Source: Lysobacterales bacterium (GTDB lineage: Bacteria > Pseudomonadota > Gammaproteobacteria > Xanthomonadales > SZUA-38). From it: a stretch of 57,084 nt of DNA. This document shows positions 56,701-57,084 of the stretch, piece after piece; positions within the stretch are counted from its first letter, which is position 1, and every line of letters begins with the position of its first letter. The notes below the pieces were generated by a model. That model saw only the letters and a list, made by a program, of their open reading frames with translations. It had not been told where the DNA came from and searched no databases. Location of the stretch: assembly GCA_030065125.1 (NCBI GenBank), contig JASJDM010000051.1:1-57084 (forward strand), written 5' to 3'. The position numbers and the translations under genes are program-made.

Positions 56701-56831
56701 GCAATGCGTTCACGACTGGCACCTCCCACGGTTCCGAAGCCTGTGAGTCTCAGAATACACGGTTTTTCGGGGAGAGCACGACCCGACTGAGGGCTATCCC
56801 TGCGTGGCCTGGGATGGGCCGCTGGAGACAT
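56643..56831 (-). CDS. Short ORF reading through attC, cassette cargo uncertain
   Basis: A 62-codon frame from ATG 56829-56831. Its C-terminal half, NKSLKRTLEGHGAALPR, is coded by attC site 2, and the stop TAA comes from the palindrome. No ribosome site is clear and no domain is recognised. The cassette (about 56613-56973, 361 bp) may instead be non-coding or contain a regulatory cargo. A similar frame occurs at 51191-51475, so the shared reading is of interest. Confidence 0.3.
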   Translation of the reverse strand: MSPAAHPRPRRDSPQSGRALPEKPCILRLTGFGTVGGASRERIAANKSLKRTLEGHGAALPR

Positions 56832-56967
56832 CCGGATTTGGGCGAAAACGACGGGTGGAAAGCCGATGCTCCAGCCGCCGCACGTCGATTGGGAGGGCAG
56901 GGGGGTGGTCTTGATTGGACTTGGCTGCCCGAAGGCGATGGCAACGAAAACTATTACACGACGGAGC
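56701..56967. other. Cassette body with no convincing gene
   Basis: The 267 bases between attC sites 2 and 1. The 60 bases next to site 2 (CACGACTGGCACCTCCC and GGTTCCGAAGCC) match those beside the attC remnant at 51248-51300 and, in part, the last 15 bases of the window. The rest is GC-rich and does not resemble a known gene. This is a probable short non-coding or ORF-less cassette. Confidence 0.5.
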
Positions 56968-57061
56968 TGCTAACGTTTGAGTTAAGCGGCGCTGCGCAGG
57001 AAGTTACCGCGGTAACGCGGCGCCATGGCTTTCCAGCGTCCGCTTGAACGATTTGTTAGCA
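56968..57061 (-). repeat. Integron attC site 1 (94 bp, palindrome type)
   Basis: R' at 56968-56974 (TGCTAAC), R'' at 57055-57061 (GTTAGCA). Arms GTTTGAGTTAAGCGGCGC and GCGTCCGCTTGAACGATTT, palindrome GTTACCGCGGTAAC at 57003-57016. Its cassette gene lies to the right of the window; bases 57062-57084 already match the start of the 3' region of the cassette at 56701. Confidence 0.9.
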
Positions 57062-57084
57062 GCACGGCAATCACGACTGGCACC

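Noticed and set aside
1..57084. tRNA and rRNA genes
   Set aside because: No stretch with a recognisable tRNA acceptor/T-loop pattern or rRNA sequence was noticed by eye; a tRNAscan run would settle it.
1..57084. Integron integrase intI
   Set aside because: No tyrosine-recombinase ORF is visible in any frame of the window; the attC orientation predicts that it is to the right.

Overview
The window is high-GC chromosomal DNA that looks gammaproteobacterial. Recognisable genes supporting this are cmoA/cmoB, rlmKL, bpt, an ampD-type amidase, trhO and folD. A secreted protein with a C-terminal FSSGFE motif reminds me of Xanthomonadales/Wenzhouxiangella relatives, but no rRNA or tRNA is present and the taxon is inferred.

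Region 1 (1-16.4 kb) is built around molybdenum and C1 metabolism. It holds the 3' part of fdhD, mobA, an ATM1-type ABC exporter, folD, a complete NAD-dependent formate dehydrogenase fdsGBAD, and further on modA-modB-modC. fdhD and mobA would mature the cofactor, modABC would import molybdate, FdsGBAD would oxidise formate, and FolD acts in folate C1 chemistry. Between them lie a DUF2608 lipoprotein, bpt, an ampD-like amidase, trhO, a small alpha/beta hydrolase and ogt. A 163-bp element with perfect 22-bp inverted termini sits between modA and modB and supplies the modA stop codon.

Region 2 (16.4-32.7 kb) is mostly housekeeping: two tandem SpoIIAA-like proteins, cmoB, cmoA, a secreted M20 peptidase, a FabH-like synthase, a DUF2628 protein, a double-VOC protein, an MscS channel, an SRPBCC protein, rlmKL, a His/Tyr-rich secreted protein, a GFA enzyme, a lytic transglycosylase, a macro-domain protein and a large Ser/Thr kinase carrying an FGE-sulfatase domain.

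Region 3 (32.7-44.6 kb) is a seven-gene leucine/isoleucine catabolic operon on the minus strand: leucine dehydrogenase, isovaleryl-CoA dehydrogenase, thiolase, MCC beta, enoyl-CoA hydratase, MCC alpha and SDR. HMG-CoA lyase is absent. A thioredoxin module (trxA plus a glutaredoxin-thioredoxin reductase fusion) and a divergent AraC regulator follow, then a 192-bp inverted-repeat element.

Region 4 (about 46.6 kb to the right edge) is the most unusual part: a chromosomal integron cassette array. About 18 short, functionally unrelated ORFs all lie on the minus strand. Seven well-formed attC sites separate the cassettes from 53,977 rightwards, and increasingly degenerate attC-like remnants lie further left. 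The attC orientation places any attI/intI beyond the right edge; no integrase is in the window. Cassette cargo includes a DUF3658-DUF4160 fusion paired with DUF2442 (a toxin-antitoxin-like arrangement), DUF6429, an NfeD-like membrane protein, a VOC/bleomycin-resistance-like protein, a GNAT acetyltransferase, DoxX-like and other small membrane proteins, a SnoaL-like protein, a DHFR-like/UPF0158 fusion, a HAD phosphatase and a DM13 protein. Several attCs carry a perfect 14-bp palindrome that also ends read-through ORFs, so the recombination site can encode a shared C-terminal tail.
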